Below are positions 36,160 to 45,928 of a stretch of DNA of 64,000 nucleotides, one piece after another (position 1 is the first letter of the stretch; each line of letters begins with the position of its first letter). Below the pieces are notes generated by a model. The model was not told where the DNA came from and ran no database searches. It saw only the letters and a program-made list of their open reading frames with translations. This DNA is from Phormidesmis priestleyi Ana. Its GTDB lineage: Bacteria; Cyanobacteriota; Cyanobacteriia; Phormidesmidales; Phormidesmidaceae. The position numbers and the translations under genes are program-made. The stretch is taken from NCBI GenBank assembly GCA_001314865.1, contig LJZR01000002.1, positions 124,001 to 188,000 of the forward strand. Direction: 5' to 3'.

Positions 36160-36594
36160 GATGGGTGCGAGGTAGCAGGACAGGTGAATAATTGGTGAAG
36201 CTCATCCCTTGAGCAATAGTATTCCCAGCCGATGGAAGGCAACAGCAAAGAGTACATAGAAGCCAGCAGGGCTGTGAGAGATATTCAGGCAAAGAGACCT
36301 TGAAAAGCGTTTATGAGAGGTTCTTATATTTAGATATCAGGTGTCAGTAAAGATTTTCCGCAATTTTTCAGTCATAAAACTGTGAAATAAAACAGTTCAC
36401 AGCACGAAGGTACTGCTAGGCAGGTAATAAAAGCACAACAGGTTAAGTGTTGTTTATTTAGAAAACTGCTCTATTAAAGAAATATCAGGTTAGCTGAATT
36501 CACTTTAATCGATTATTCCAGGTTTCTCAGTGGCACATAGACGTAATCTTTGTCACAAGGATGACGTTGAAGACTGGGCAGGGAATCTTTTTCG
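36160..36594. other. Gap upstream of sigC, no gene seen
   Basis: 435 bp of AT-rich sequence between the sigC start and the histidine kinase stop. It must contain the sigC promoter. I see no strong hairpin, repeat or open frame. Confidence 0.5.
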
Positions 36595-38850
36595 TCAAAG
36601 CCCCTCAGCTAGCGGCTGCTGAAGAATTTGGATAGTAAACGTAGTGCCCAATGTCTCAGCAGATTTACAGATGAGCGAGCCACCATGCCGCTCTGTCACA
36701 ATCTGATAGCTGATAGATAACCCCATGCCTGTGCCCTTGCCGATGGGCTTAGTGGTGAAAAAGGGATTGAATATTTGCGATCGCACCTCATCTGACATTC
36801 CTTCACCGTTATCACTAATTTCAATGATGATCTGTTCTCCGATGGCTTTAGTCGTCAGGGTGATTTGAGGATTGCGGGCGGTCTCTAACGCATCGATCGC
36901 ATTGCCCAGTATGTTCATAAAGACCTGATTGAGCTGGCCTGCATAGCAAAGCACAGATGGCAGATCACCGTAGTTTTTAATCACCTTAATAGCTGGCCTG
37001 AGCTGCTGTGCTTTGAGCTTATGTCCTAGGATTAGCAGCGTGCTGTCTAGCCCACAGTGAATATCTACTGACTTTTTCTCAGCCTCATCTTTTCTAGAAA
37101 ACGTTCTGAGAGAAGATACAATCTGGCGAATCCGTTCTGCGCCTAGTTTCATGGAGGCTAGCGAATTCAATAAATCCTCCGTCATAAATTCAAAATCCAG
37201 ATCGTCTAGTGCTTCAACAATTTCCTCTGGCGGATCAGGATAGTAGGTTTTGTACTGTTTCAACAAATCCACGAGGTTCTCGGCATACCGGGTAGCAGGG
37301 CCTACATTGCCATAGATAAAGCTCACCGGATTGTTAATTTCATGCGCGACTCCGGCTACTAACTGGCCCAGACTAGACATTTTTTCGGTCTGTATCAGGC
37401 GCGTTTGGGTCTGCTGCAATTCAGAAAATGCCTGTTCCAAATCTTTCGCCTGCTGCATGAGACATATTTCCGTGCGTTTACGCTCGGTGATGTCATTGTG
37501 AATCGCTACATACTGGTAGGGGTATCCGGCCTCGTTTAAAAAGGGCACAATCGTTGTACAAACCCAGTAATGGTCACCTTCTTTGGTTCGGTTTCTCATT
37601 TCACCGAGCCAAACATGACCATTACTAATGGTGTGCCACATCTCTTCAAAAAATTCTCGTGGATGATAGCCAGAGTTGACTAGGCGATGGGTTTGCCCAA
37701 TGAGCTCAGCCTGGGTGTATTTAGAAATTTCTCGAAACTTATCGTTGACGTAGGTAATGCGCCCCCGATGGTCAGTAATGGCTACATTCGAGGAACAGTC
37801 TAATGCGAACTTTACATCGGCTAGATCTTTGAGTGACTTTTTGAGCCGGGCTTCAATTTGCTTGCGATCGCTAATATCACTCAAGCAGCCATACCAAATA
37901 ATTGAGCCGTCAGACTGTGGCTGGGGTTTAGCAAGGGTGCGCATCCAACGCAGCCTGCCCGACGGCAGCATCACCCGACACTCGTACTGGTACACCGTCA
38001 TTGTCAGTGCAGACTCTCTAACCGCCGCTTTAAGGCCTTTTTGATCCTCTTCATGTATCATACTGAGCATATTGATACCAAGCTGTTGAAAGCTTTCGGG
38101 CGAAAGGTGCAGCAGCCGATAACTATCGGAAGAAACATACGGAAACGAGACCTTAGACTGGCTGTCTAACCGCATTTCGTAGAGCAACTCAGGTACATTG
38201 TCAGCTAGCTTTTGCAACCGAGTTTGGCTGAGAGCTAGCTCAGCAGTTCGGGCCTCCAAACGGCTAGAGAGTAGGTGGTTGAGTTGTTTGAGCTCTAGCT
38301 CACTATGCTTTCGGGCGGTCATATCTTGCGCTAGCGCGTTCCATAAAATCAGGCTTGGGTCGGCCTGTACGGCTGCAGGCTGCATTGTCAGCCCAATCCA
38401 TTTGGTTTTACCGCTAGCTAACACAATTCGCCCTTCCCATTCCCATAGGCGAGGCAGCTTTGCGGCACGGGCGATCGCTAGCTCAAATGGACCGCGATCT
38501 TCTAAACAAATCGCCTTAAACAGGCAGTACCCCCCTAAATCCGATTGCTTTAAATAATCTGCATAAGTCTCCTGATCCACAACCTTTGTCAAATCGACAT
38601 GATTATCTTGATCGCGCATTCCTGCCATTTCCAACAGCCTGTAGCAACCTGCATTAGCGCGTGGGTAGCCTACTATCAGCCCTGTCGAAGTCGTTAGCAC
38701 CTGAGAAATGGCCCCAGGAATATCATCCATCCACTGCTGAAAATCATCGGGATGCTCAGCTTGAAGGTGCCTAGCTTCTACCGCTTCGTTACCTGTGCTC
38801 TTGCTGAAGTCGCTAGGGCTTGTTGTTGGGGGGAGTGAGGAAGCTTTCAT
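36595..38850 (-). CDS. PAS-domain sensor histidine kinase
   Basis: 751 residues from ATG 38850; the frame extends 41 codons upstream without conserved content. Three PAS modules are visible: one at about residues 30-190, one near 220-345 (SPESFQQLGINMLSMIHEEDQ), and one near 350-465 with RITYVNDKFREISKYTQAELIGQTHRLVNSGYHP. A coiled coil leads to the HisKA box with His503 in VAGVAHEINNPVSFIYGN. The ATPase has NILGNAIDAL, DNGEGMSD and GTGMGLSISYQIV. There is no membrane segment, so it is cytosolic. No response regulator is adjacent, so the partner is unknown. Confidence 0.9.
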   Translation of the reverse strand: MKASSLPPTTSPSDFSKSTGNEAVEARHLQAEHPDDFQQWMDDIPGAISQVLTTSTGLIVGYPRANAGCYRLLEMAGMRDQDNHVDLTKVVDQETYADYLKQSDLGGYCLFKAICLEDRGPFELAIARAAKLPRLWEWEGRIVLASGKTKWIGLTMQPAAVQADPSLILWNALAQDMTARKHSELELKQLNHLLSSRLEARTAELALSQTRLQKLADNVPELLYEMRLDSQSKVSFPYVSSDSYRLLHLSPESFQQLGINMLSMIHEEDQKGLKAAVRESALTMTVYQYECRVMLPSGRLRWMRTLAKPQPQSDGSIIWYGCLSDISDRKQIEARLKKSLKDLADVKFALDCSSNVAITDHRGRITYVNDKFREISKYTQAELIGQTHRLVNSGYHPREFFEEMWHTISNGHVWLGEMRNRTKEGDHYWVCTTIVPFLNEAGYPYQYVAIHNDITERKRTEICLMQQAKDLEQAFSELQQTQTRLIQTEKMSSLGQLVAGVAHEINNPVSFIYGNVGPATRYAENLVDLLKQYKTYYPDPPEEIVEALDDLDFEFMTEDLLNSLASMKLGAERIRQIVSSLRTFSRKDEAEKKSVDIHCGLDSTLLILGHKLKAQQLRPAIKVIKNYGDLPSVLCYAGQLNQVFMNILGNAIDALETARNPQITLTTKAIGEQIIIEISDNGEGMSDEVRSQIFNPFFTTKPIGKGTGMGLSISYQIVTERHGGSLICKSAETLGTTFTIQILQQPLAEGL

Positions 38851-39112
38851 TAAAGAAGTATGGATTGAGGTTATCGAAAAGAAAAACCGCTTTGAATTAA
38901 TATTCCCGACCCACAAAGTTAGCCAAGACGGTAATCGTACGGAAGTACACCAGTACAAACCCTGATAAATCAACTTTTGCTACTGAACTGAGACAAAAGT
39001 CTGGGCACTCTAACTGCGGACAACCTTAGAGAGACGGCCAGAAAGAGGATCAGAAGGATGGCCCCAAAGACGGCAGCACAGCAACCAGAAAATAGGAAAA
39101 AACAAGAAAACT

Positions 39113-40384
39113 GTGATGAAGGCTAAATGCTTGGCAACAGAAAGAGCGTATTGGCTAGCTTGGTCGAGCATTAAAGACGTCGGGCCGGTGACTATTAAGC
39201 GACTATGGGAGCGATTTGGTTCTTTGGGTAAGGCTTGGCAGGCGACAGCTGGAGACCTATTGAGCGTAGATGGCATCGGCCTGCTAACTGCAGAGCGGAT
39301 TACAGTGCAGCGATCAAAGCTGAATCCGGCAGAAATGCTGGTGCAGCATGAGAAAGAGAATCAGTTTTTTTGGACACCGGCTGATCGCGACTACCCGGCT
39401 CTACTATTTGCCATTAACGATCCACCGCCAGTGCTGTACTATCGCGGCAGCTTACGGCTAAATGAGATGCCGAATGCGCTGACAGTGGGTATTGTGGGGA
39501 CGCGTCGGCCTTCTAACTACGGTAGGCGTTGGACGCAGCGACTGAGTAGCCAACTAACCCGACAAGGCGCCCTCATTATTTCTGGGCTAGCCGCTGGGAT
39601 TGATACGGTGGCGCATTCTAGCTGTCTGACACAGCAGGGGTTAACGGTGGCAGTGTTAGGCACGGGTGTAGATGTGGTGTATCCGCACCATAACAACGAC
39701 CTGCATCAGCAAATTGCAACAACCGGTTTGCTTGTGAGTGAGTATCCCGATGGAACCGGGCCAGACAAGACGCATTTTCCGCAGCGCAATCGAATTATTG
39801 CTGGCTTGAGTCGGGCCATTTTAGTCACCGAGGCACCGGCGCGTTCGGGCTCGCTTATTACGTCGCGGCTAGCGAATGACTACTGTCGTGACGTGTATGC
39901 GCTGCCTTGCAATTTAGAGAATAAGCAGGGCGAAGGTTGTCTGAATTTGATCGCACAGGGCGCACAGATGATTTTAGGTGAGTCAGCGCTGATAGAGTCG
40001 CTAGCAGCAATCCCAGCAGTAGAGACTGTTTTCCCCGGTCAAACAGCGGTCGTACAGACAGCAGATCAAGCAGCCGATCAAGCAGCAGATCAATCGGCTG
40101 ATTTAGCCGATCCAGATTTACTGGATTTATTAGCGGAAAAAGAACTGCCTGAAAATAACAAAGCGGATGGAATTTTAGCAACGCAATCTGCGCCAGAATT
40201 GCTACTGGAACTACCGGACTTACTTCAGCAAGTGCTGAGGGCTGTTTCGATTGAGCCGGTAATGCTTGATCAGATTGTGCAGGGTTCGCAGCTAGAAACG
40301 GGGAAGGTGCTAGGTGCATTGGTACAGCTAGAATTGTTGGGTCTAGTGACACAGCTACCAGGGATGCGGTATCAGAAAGGGTAG
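39113..40384 (+). CDS. dprA: DNA-processing protein DprA (Smf)
   Basis: 423 residues from GTG 39113, or 422 from ATG 39116. An N-terminal helix-hairpin-helix region (IKDVGPVTIKRLWERFGSLG) precedes the Rossmann core, with VGIVGTRRPSNYG, IISGLAAGIDTVAH, AVLGTGVDVVYP and FPQRNRIIAGLSRAILVTEA. It loads RecA on incoming single-stranded DNA during transformation. A linker of about 65 residues rich in DQAAD repeats (12-bp units near 40071-40105) joins the C-terminal winged helix (PVMLDQIVQGSQLETGKVLGALVQLELLGLV). Competence is implied, not shown. Confidence 0.93.
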   Translation: MMKAKCLATERAYWLAWSSIKDVGPVTIKRLWERFGSLGKAWQATAGDLLSVDGIGLLTAERITVQRSKLNPAEMLVQHEKENQFFWTPADRDYPALLFAINDPPPVLYYRGSLRLNEMPNALTVGIVGTRRPSNYGRRWTQRLSSQLTRQGALIISGLAAGIDTVAHSSCLTQQGLTVAVLGTGVDVVYPHHNNDLHQQIATTGLLVSEYPDGTGPDKTHFPQRNRIIAGLSRAILVTEAPARSGSLITSRLANDYCRDVYALPCNLENKQGEGCLNLIAQGAQMILGESALIESLAAIPAVETVFPGQTAVVQTADQAADQAADQSADLADPDLLDLLAEKELPENNKADGILATQSAPELLLELPDLLQQVLRAVSIEPVMLDQIVQGSQLETGKVLGALVQLELLGLVTQLPGMRYQKG

Positions 40385-40565
40385 AGAGAAACAGAGCAAA
40401 AGCGAATCAGGGGCAGATAAATGACTGAAACAGCCTATCTGAAACTAATCAGGGCAAACTGATATAAAGATCACAGGATGATGTTTGTCGCTGCTGGCTT
40501 CAAACCCTAATTGATTTTGTGACTGACCTGATTATTGTCTGACCTGATTATTGCCTCGTTTTTGT

Positions 40566-42014
40566 ATGGCTTCTATTACTAACCGCGCCCAGCCTGCTCT
40601 CGACTTTATTCCGCCCAACTACAGTGGTTGGCTGCGACGGTTAATGCAGCCCTTAATGCCTGCTGTCACCGCGTATAAAACAGATGTCGCTGAGCTAGAG
40701 ACGCACAATGTAGAAACTTTGGTACAGCAATATCGAGATTTTGAGCTGGGTAAAACTCGGATTTTGCTCGCGTTCCGTCATCCTAACCCAACTGATCCTT
40801 ACGTGCTCAGCCATTTGCTATGGCGAGCCCTGCCACAGACGGCTCGAAAATTAGGAACTCCAATGGGCACGACACATGCTCACTTTATCTATGATCGCGG
40901 TATTCCGCTGTGGGCAGGTAGTTATTTGAGATGGGTGTTCTCACGGCTAGGCGGCGTTCCCATTCAGCGCGGTAAGCTAGATTTAATGGCGCTTAAAACG
41001 GCGCGAGGCTTATTGTTAGACGGGCAGTTTCCCTTGGCGGCGGCTCCTGAAGGGGGCAATAATGGCCACAATGAAATTATTAGCCCGCTAGAGCCTGGAA
41101 TTGCGCAGCTTGCGTTTTGGTGTGCAGAAGATATTGCGGCGGCGGGCCGACCTGAGTCAGTGGTGATTTTGCCGGTGGGTATTCAGTATCAATATCTCAA
41201 TGCGCCCTGGGCTAAGCTAGAAAAGTTGATGACGCAGCTGGAAGCAGATAGTGGGATTGGCAGGTCTTCTCAGGCAGAAATGACGAATCTACGGCAGATG
41301 TTGATGTCATCAGCTGCGCTGGCGGACTCCCCAGCCGGAAATCAGGCTGAGCTATATGTGCGGCTGTACCGGCTAGCAGAGCATTTGCTGACGCTGATGG
41401 AAGGCTATTATCGTGAGTTTTACGGGGTGGACTTAGACCTGTCGGGTGAGGCGATCGCCAATGGGGCCGCTCAGCTAGACGACCGTAGTGCAGAGCCCAA
41501 TGCGCTTTTGGCCGAACGCCTGCATCGGCTGATGAATGAAGCGCTACAGGTCGCAGAGTGTTATTTTCAAGTACGGCCTAAAGGGAGCTTTATTGATCGT
41601 TGTCGTAAGCTAGAGCAGGCAGGCTGGGATCGAATTTTTCGATCAGATACGACGAGTTTGTCGCCGGTGGAGCTAGGGTTGGCTAATCGAGTGGCTGAAG
41701 AGGCTGACTTGAGAATGTGGCATATGCGCCTTGTAGAGAGATTTGTGGCAGTCACGGGCTGCTATGTTAAGGAAAGTCCTAGCGTTGATCGATTTGCTGA
41801 GACGACGCTGCTGCTGCGTGATATGGTGGCCAAAATTAAAGGCGAAGTGGTTTCTCAGGCGTTGCTGGGCAAGCAAAAGGCTATTGTGACCGTAGGTGAG
41901 CCGATTGAGGTCAGCTCAAGGCTAGATGGCTATAAGCAAAAAAGAAGATCTGCGATCGCTGATTTGACTAAAGACCTAAGCACAGAGCTAGAGTCTTTGA
42001 TCATCACGGGCTAG
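40566..42014 (+). CDS. PlsC-type glycerolipid acyltransferase
   Basis: 482 residues from ATG 40566, five codons inside the open frame. The catalytic HxxxxD motif is HPNPTD near residue 77, and APEGGNNG is the later acceptor-binding block, replacing the common EGTR. VFSRLGGVPIQRG lies between them as in 1-acyl-glycerol-3-phosphate acyltransferases. The protein is about twice the length of PlsC; the C-terminal 240 residues (RLHRLMNEALQVAECYF and after) are unrecognised and helical. It probably acylates a lipid precursor at the membrane. Confidence 0.75.
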   Translation: MASITNRAQPALDFIPPNYSGWLRRLMQPLMPAVTAYKTDVAELETHNVETLVQQYRDFELGKTRILLAFRHPNPTDPYVLSHLLWRALPQTARKLGTPMGTTHAHFIYDRGIPLWAGSYLRWVFSRLGGVPIQRGKLDLMALKTARGLLLDGQFPLAAAPEGGNNGHNEIISPLEPGIAQLAFWCAEDIAAAGRPESVVILPVGIQYQYLNAPWAKLEKLMTQLEADSGIGRSSQAEMTNLRQMLMSSAALADSPAGNQAELYVRLYRLAEHLLTLMEGYYREFYGVDLDLSGEAIANGAAQLDDRSAEPNALLAERLHRLMNEALQVAECYFQVRPKGSFIDRCRKLEQAGWDRIFRSDTTSLSPVELGLANRVAEEADLRMWHMRLVERFVAVTGCYVKESPSVDRFAETTLLLRDMVAKIKGEVVSQALLGKQKAIVTVGEPIEVSSRLDGYKQKRRSAIADLTKDLSTELESLIITG

Positions 42015-42085
42015 AGGATCTTAGAAATTCCGTCTATTTCCGCTGTAGCGCCTTTCGTTTCCTTTTGTCTCTCTTGTCTCTTTTG

Positions 42086-42146
42086 AAGCTTTTCTCTTTC
42101 TGAAGCTTTTCTCCTTCTAAAGTTTCTAAGCTAAAGTTTCTAAGAT
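42086..42146. repeat. Imperfect tandem repeats after the acyltransferase gene
   Basis: GAAGCTTTTCTC(C/T)TTCT occurs twice and CTAAAGTTTCTAAG twice in sequence, between convergent genes. Confidence 0.75.
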
Positions 42147-42802
42147 TTGACTAACGGTTCCATGCGTTCGGCGATGACAGCATAAAAGGGATCGCCACTG
42201 CCCATGCCTAGCATTTGCAACAGGGCAGGGGTATCAGACTTTTTGATGACGCTCTCAATGTTACCGAAGCCCGGAATCATCTCAAAATAGCTTTTAACTA
42301 AGGCGACACGAGCCCCTTCACTGTTGTCTCTCCAAGCCGCGATCGCCTTTTCATAAAACATCCGATTAGAAAAGCTAAAAATGGCAATGCCACCTGGCTT
42401 AAGCACTCGATACACCTCAGCAAAAATTTGCTCAGGGTACTGAATGTACTGTACCGAAACCGTGTTCACCACCACATCAAAAGAACAATCTTCTAGCGGG
42501 AAGATCTGATTTTGGTTGAGATTTTGGACAAAGTAATGATCGAGCTGTTTGTTTCGCGCCAGCTCTTCGCCGTTGAGGCCATGCCCTTCAACATGGGCGT
42601 ACTGAACATCGGTCGGCAGATGAGAAACCCAGCTGCTCATAAAGTCAAATACGCGGCTGTTGGGGGAGATGCGATCGCGATATAGCGCAGTCAGCTGAGC
42701 AATAAACCCCTCGTCAACATGGGTCACAAATCGGGGCGAGCGGTAAAACAAGGCATCGTCAGACGGATCGAGCTTTGTTCTTTGATTGTCTTTAAGTAGC
42801 AT
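42140..42802 (-). CDS. SAM-dependent methyltransferase-like protein
   Basis: 220 residues. The glycine-rich motif I is unusual: SRVFDFMSSWVSHLP replaces DxGxGxG. Motif II (VEGHGLN), FDVVVNTVSVQYI and IFAEVYRVLKPGGIAIFSFSNR are clear class I features. The changed motif I may alter or lower SAM binding. No substrate can be named. It is divergent from the guanidine hydrolase gene with a 251-bp gap. Confidence 0.75.
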   Translation of the reverse strand: MLLKDNQRTKLDPSDDALFYRSPRFVTHVDEGFIAQLTALYRDRISPNSRVFDFMSSWVSHLPTDVQYAHVEGHGLNGEELARNKQLDHYFVQNLNQNQIFPLEDCSFDVVVNTVSVQYIQYPEQIFAEVYRVLKPGGIAIFSFSNRMFYEKAIAAWRDNSEGARVALVKSYFEMIPGFGNIESVIKKSDTPALLQMLGMGSGDPFYAVIAERMEPLVKS

Positions 42803-43053
42803 AAATTTTTACACATTAATTGGGGCAATTTTTAATTATGGCTTTGACAGCTCATATGGTTTGATGTTCTTTAGCATGACTGATCGCGCTGTTATTGCCC
42901 AACAACCTTTTTGCTTAATTCACGCTTTTAAAAGTCGCTTTTGTCAACATTTTTTCACCAGTAGAATTTTTTCACCAGCACCATTTTTTCCACCCGCATA
43001 ATTTTTCACCAGCACCCCTTTCAGTTCTGAGCCATCTCTAGAGACTAACTACT
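42803..43053. promoter_or_regulatory. Upstream region of gdmH with repeated TTTTTTCACCAG
   Basis: Copies of TTTTTCACC(AG) lie at about 42951, 42968, 42984 and 43002, just before the gdmH start. I found no guanidine-I riboswitch core and no GTA-N8-TAC NtcA site by eye in this 251-bp gap. The repeats could be slippage products or binding sites. Confidence 0.45.
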
Positions 43054-44247
43054 ATGACTGACCAGCCAACCTTTCAGCCGCCTGATGACACCTCACCAGC
43101 AGCCAAAAGTGAAGCCCAATATGCGCTAGAAAAAGAAGCCAGACTACCGCTTACAGGCTGGCAGCAGGAAGTAGACCAAGGGCTGGAATTTGGCCTAGAG
43201 GCCGCAGAGAGCATTCGTGATAGAACGATTCCGACCTTTTCGCGGGGCGAACTGCCCCACTATGCTGGGATCAATACCTTTATGAAAGCGCCCTACCTAG
43301 AAGATGTGCGCAAAGTAGGCAATTACGACGTCGCTATTATGGGCGTACCCCACGATTCAGGAACAACCTATCGACCGGGGACGCGCTTTGGCCCTCAAGG
43401 CATTCGCCGCATTTCAGCTTTGTATACTCCCTACAACTTTGAGCTAGGCGTCGATTTGCGTGAGCAAATCACCATGTGCGATGTGGGCGATGTATTTACC
43501 ATTCCAGCCAACAACGAAAAGTCTTTTGACCAAATTTCTAAAGGCGTTGCGCATGTCTTTAGCTCGGGTGCCCTGCCCATTATTCTCGGTGGCGATCACT
43601 CGATTGGCTTTCCGACTGTACGCGGCGTGTGCCGTCACTTAGGCGACAAAAAAGTCGGCATTATTCACTTTGATCGCCATGTAGATACCCAAGAGACCGA
43701 CTTGGACGAACGGATGCATACCTGTCCCTGGTTTCATGCCACCAACATCGCCAATGCCCCGGCCAAAAATTTGGTACAGCTTGGCATTGGCGGCTGGCAG
43801 GTACCGCGCCCCGGCGTTAAAGTATGCCGTGAGCGAGCGACCAATATTTTAACCGTGACAGACATTACTGAAATGGGGCTAGATGCAGCAGTGGACTTTG
43901 CCGTCGAGCGAGCGACAGACGGCACTGACTGCGTTTATATCAGTTTTGACATTGACTGTATTGATGCGGGATTTGTCCCCGGAACCGGCTGGCCTGAACC
44001 CGGTGGTCTGCTGCCCCGCGAAGCGCTGTATTTACTGGGTAAAATCGTCGAAAGGGTGACCGTATGTGGATTGGAAATTGTTGAGGTGTCGCCGCCTTAT
44101 GATGTCAGCGATATGACCTCTCTGATGGCGACTCGGGTCATTTGTGATGCGCTCGCCCATCTGGTGCTCTCCAATCAGTTGCCTCGTACTAAGCCTGACT
44201 ATATTAATGAAACGGCCAACATGAGCTTGGGGAGTGATTGGGAATAG
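43054..44247 (+). CDS. gdmH: Guanidine hydrolase (GdmH-type, arginase superfamily, nickel-dependent)
   Basis: 397 residues. Arginase-fold metal ligands are His182 in GGDHS, Asp207, His209 and Asp211 in HFDRHVD, and Asp299 and Asp301 in SFDIDCID. Arginases and agmatinases normally have Ala between the Asp and His of DAHxD; here it is Arg208. The later block is AGFVPGTGWPEPGG with Trp where others have Thr. As I recall, these traits and the long N-terminus match Sll1077 of Synechocystis 6803, shown to be a nickel-dependent guanidine hydrolase giving urea and ammonium. HypA-like and HypB-like genes follow at once, then an ABC importer, the same order as sll1077-sll1082. Standard annotation would be agmatinase. 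Confidence 0.88.
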   Translation: MTDQPTFQPPDDTSPAAKSEAQYALEKEARLPLTGWQQEVDQGLEFGLEAAESIRDRTIPTFSRGELPHYAGINTFMKAPYLEDVRKVGNYDVAIMGVPHDSGTTYRPGTRFGPQGIRRISALYTPYNFELGVDLREQITMCDVGDVFTIPANNEKSFDQISKGVAHVFSSGALPIILGGDHSIGFPTVRGVCRHLGDKKVGIIHFDRHVDTQETDLDERMHTCPWFHATNIANAPAKNLVQLGIGGWQVPRPGVKVCRERATNILTVTDITEMGLDAAVDFAVERATDGTDCVYISFDIDCIDAGFVPGTGWPEPGGLLPREALYLLGKIVERVTVCGLEIVEVSPPYDVSDMTSLMATRVICDALAHLVLSNQLPRTKPDYINETANMSLGSDWE

Positions 44248-44256
44248 AGTAGGGGT

Positions 44257-44640
44257 ATGCATGAAACCGATATGACCAAAGCGCTGATTTTTACAGTGCG
44301 AGACTGGCTAGATAAGCAGTCGGAAAAATCGGCGGCTCAACTTCAACCTGGGCCGCCGAAGGTGGAGCGTGTGCATTTAGTAGTGGGTGAGTTTACCTGT
44401 GTAGAACCGGCCAGTCTTCAGTTTGCGTTTACCGCCCAAACCAAAGGAACGTTTTTGGAGGGCGTAGAGTTGGTGATACAAGATAAGCCGCTAATAGCGT
44501 TTTGTCATCCTTGCCAGCAGGAATATAAGCCGCAGATAGGATCGCAATATGCCTGCCCAACTTGCGGCGCCCCGATGGATGATATTCGCTCTGGGCGCGA
44601 GCTGAAAATTGAACGAGTCGAGTTTTCTAACGCGACGTGA
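44257..44640 (+). CDS. HypA-like nickel chaperone for guanidine hydrolase
   Basis: 127 residues. It starts MHETDMTKALI; the MHE start provides the His2 nickel site of HypA. The zinc domain has CHPC and CPTC, two CxxC pairs near residues 84 and 106. The start lies 9 bp after the gdmH stop, so translation is probably coupled. In Synechocystis the homolog helps load nickel into guanidine hydrolase rather than hydrogenase. No hydrogenase structural gene is seen in the window, which agrees. Confidence 0.88.
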   Translation: MHETDMTKALIFTVRDWLDKQSEKSAAQLQPGPPKVERVHLVVGEFTCVEPASLQFAFTAQTKGTFLEGVELVIQDKPLIAFCHPCQQEYKPQIGSQYACPTCGAPMDDIRSGRELKIERVEFSNAT

Positions 44641-44712
44641 TGAATAGTCCGTTGATACGACTTAGTTCAGGAAGAAACGAAGCAAGTACATTTGTCCTCT
44701 TTGAGAGTTTTT

Positions 44713-45411
44713 ATGCATCAAACATTTGACGCCGTGCTAGAGATGAATCTACTACAGGCCAATCAGGACGGGGCTGATGCGAATCGCGATCGCTTCAATC
44801 GCTGGGGGATCACTTGCCTAAATTTGATGAGTAGCCCAGGGTCGGGCAAAACGCAGCTGCTAGAAGAAACCTTGCGATCGCTCCAGTCTGAGCTGCGAAT
44901 GGCTGTGATTGAAGGCGATATGACCACGCAGCTAGACGCCAACCGTCTGCGCGAATGCGGCGTTCCTGTGATTGCTATTAACACCGGCAGAGCCTGCCAT
45001 TTAGACTCTAAGATGGTCGCAGGCGGCCTGCATCAGCTTGAGCATGAGCTAGAACAAGAAAATGGCCAACCCAGCGACTTTGATCTGGTATTTGTAGAAA
45101 ACGTTGGCAACCTCGTGTGTCCTGCTGAGTTTGAAGTGGGAGAACATGCCAAAGTTGCGTTGCTCAGCATCACCGAAGGCGAAGATAAGCCCCTGAAATA
45201 TCCAATTATGTTTCGCGAAGCCGACTGCCTTTTGATTACCAAAATGGACTTAGCGCCCTATTTAGATGTCAGCATTGAAACTATCATTGCCAATGTTCGT
45301 CAACTTAATACCCATGCAAAAATCATTCCGGTATCCTCTAAGACTTATGAAGGATTAGATGACTGGTATGCTTGGGTTCGTCATCAGGTAAATTTACGGA
45401 GAAGGTCTTGA
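44713..45411 (+). CDS. HypB-like nickel-loading GTPase for guanidine hydrolase
   Basis: 232 residues from ATG 44713; a TTG seven codons upstream is less likely, as HypB proteins begin near MHxT. The P-loop is SSPGSGKT (from Ser40), with [13 protein letters not shown] and TKMDLAPY as the G4 region. The metal site of the G domain is kept: Cys-His in GRACHLDS and Cys in GNLVCPAEF. The N-terminal CxxCGC nickel site and His-rich stretch of some HypB are absent. GTP hydrolysis would drive nickel transfer together with the HypA-like protein. Confidence 0.88.
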   Translation: MHQTFDAVLEMNLLQANQDGADANRDRFNRWGITCLNLMSSPGSGKTQLLEETLRSLQSELRMAVIEGDMTTQLDANRLRECGVPVIAINTGRACHLDSKMVAGGLHQLEHELEQENGQPSDFDLVFVENVGNLVCPAEFEVGEHAKVALLSITEGEDKPLKYPIMFREADCLLITKMDLAPYLDVSIETIIANVRQLNTHAKIIPVSSKTYEGLDDWYAWVRHQVNLRRRS

Positions 45412-45928
45412 CCTAAACCGAAAACAAGGCTGATGATGACAAGGCCATAGTGTAGATTATATAAGGGTTCTATCTAGTCAACTGTCTTAAGTGTGCTATC
45501 TATTAGGGTTGTGTAGCTTTTATTCTATCGACTACGCATTGCAATTTGCCCCCGTTGAGTTTGACCTAAGTTAGCTTATGTTGTTTTTAATTAAACCTTT
45601 CATCCGACGCCGCCGTAAGATGGCCTATTCTTTGGGCGGTAGATCTTTGAGCGGCAAGTCTTTAAGCGGTAAGTCTTTGACTGCCAAACCTTCGTCTATT
45701 TACCAATGCTTCATGGATTAATTCATGAACATGAATCGGTTCATCGCTCTCTACAGTTTAGTTTTATCCACAGAAGGCAAAAGAACCGGAGGTTTTTCTT
45801 CGTTCATATTTTTTAAAAAATGATTTAAAAAACAATCAACAATACTAAATGTATTGATATGTTCACAGTGAACTTATTAGCGTTTGTGCTGTTCGCTACG
45901 CTAATCATGTTTTTTGTTGAGTATTGAT
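45412..45928. other. Gap between the chaperone genes and the importer genes
   Basis: 517 bp. A 15-bp unit (GAGCGGCAAGTCTTT-like) recurs three times at 45634-45678. ATTAGCG and CGCTAAT (45876-45882, 45899-45905) can pair. The palindrome at 45861 is listed separately. The length suggests the importer has its own promoter. No riboswitch fold was recognised. Confidence 0.6.
45861..45873. promoter_or_regulatory. Perfect 13-bp palindrome, candidate operator
   Basis: GTTCACAGTGAAC lies 55 bp before the importer lipoprotein start. A symmetric site here suits a dimeric repressor or activator. No regulator gene is adjacent and no family can be assigned. Confidence 0.45.

Noticed and set aside
42803-43053. 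Guanidine-I riboswitch upstream of gdmH
   Set aside because: The conserved core was not found by reading; the region is made of T-rich CACCAG repeats. A covariance-model run would settle it.
43054-44247. Agmatinase or arginase
   Set aside because: The metal ligands fit the superfamily, but Arg inside DRHVD, Trp in GTGWPEPGG and the HypA/HypB-like plus importer neighbours favour guanidine hydrolase.
44257-45411. Hydrogenase maturation genes hypA and hypB
   Set aside because: No hydrogenase or other hyp genes are near, and both lie directly behind the hydrolase; HypB lacks the N-terminal CxxCGC site.
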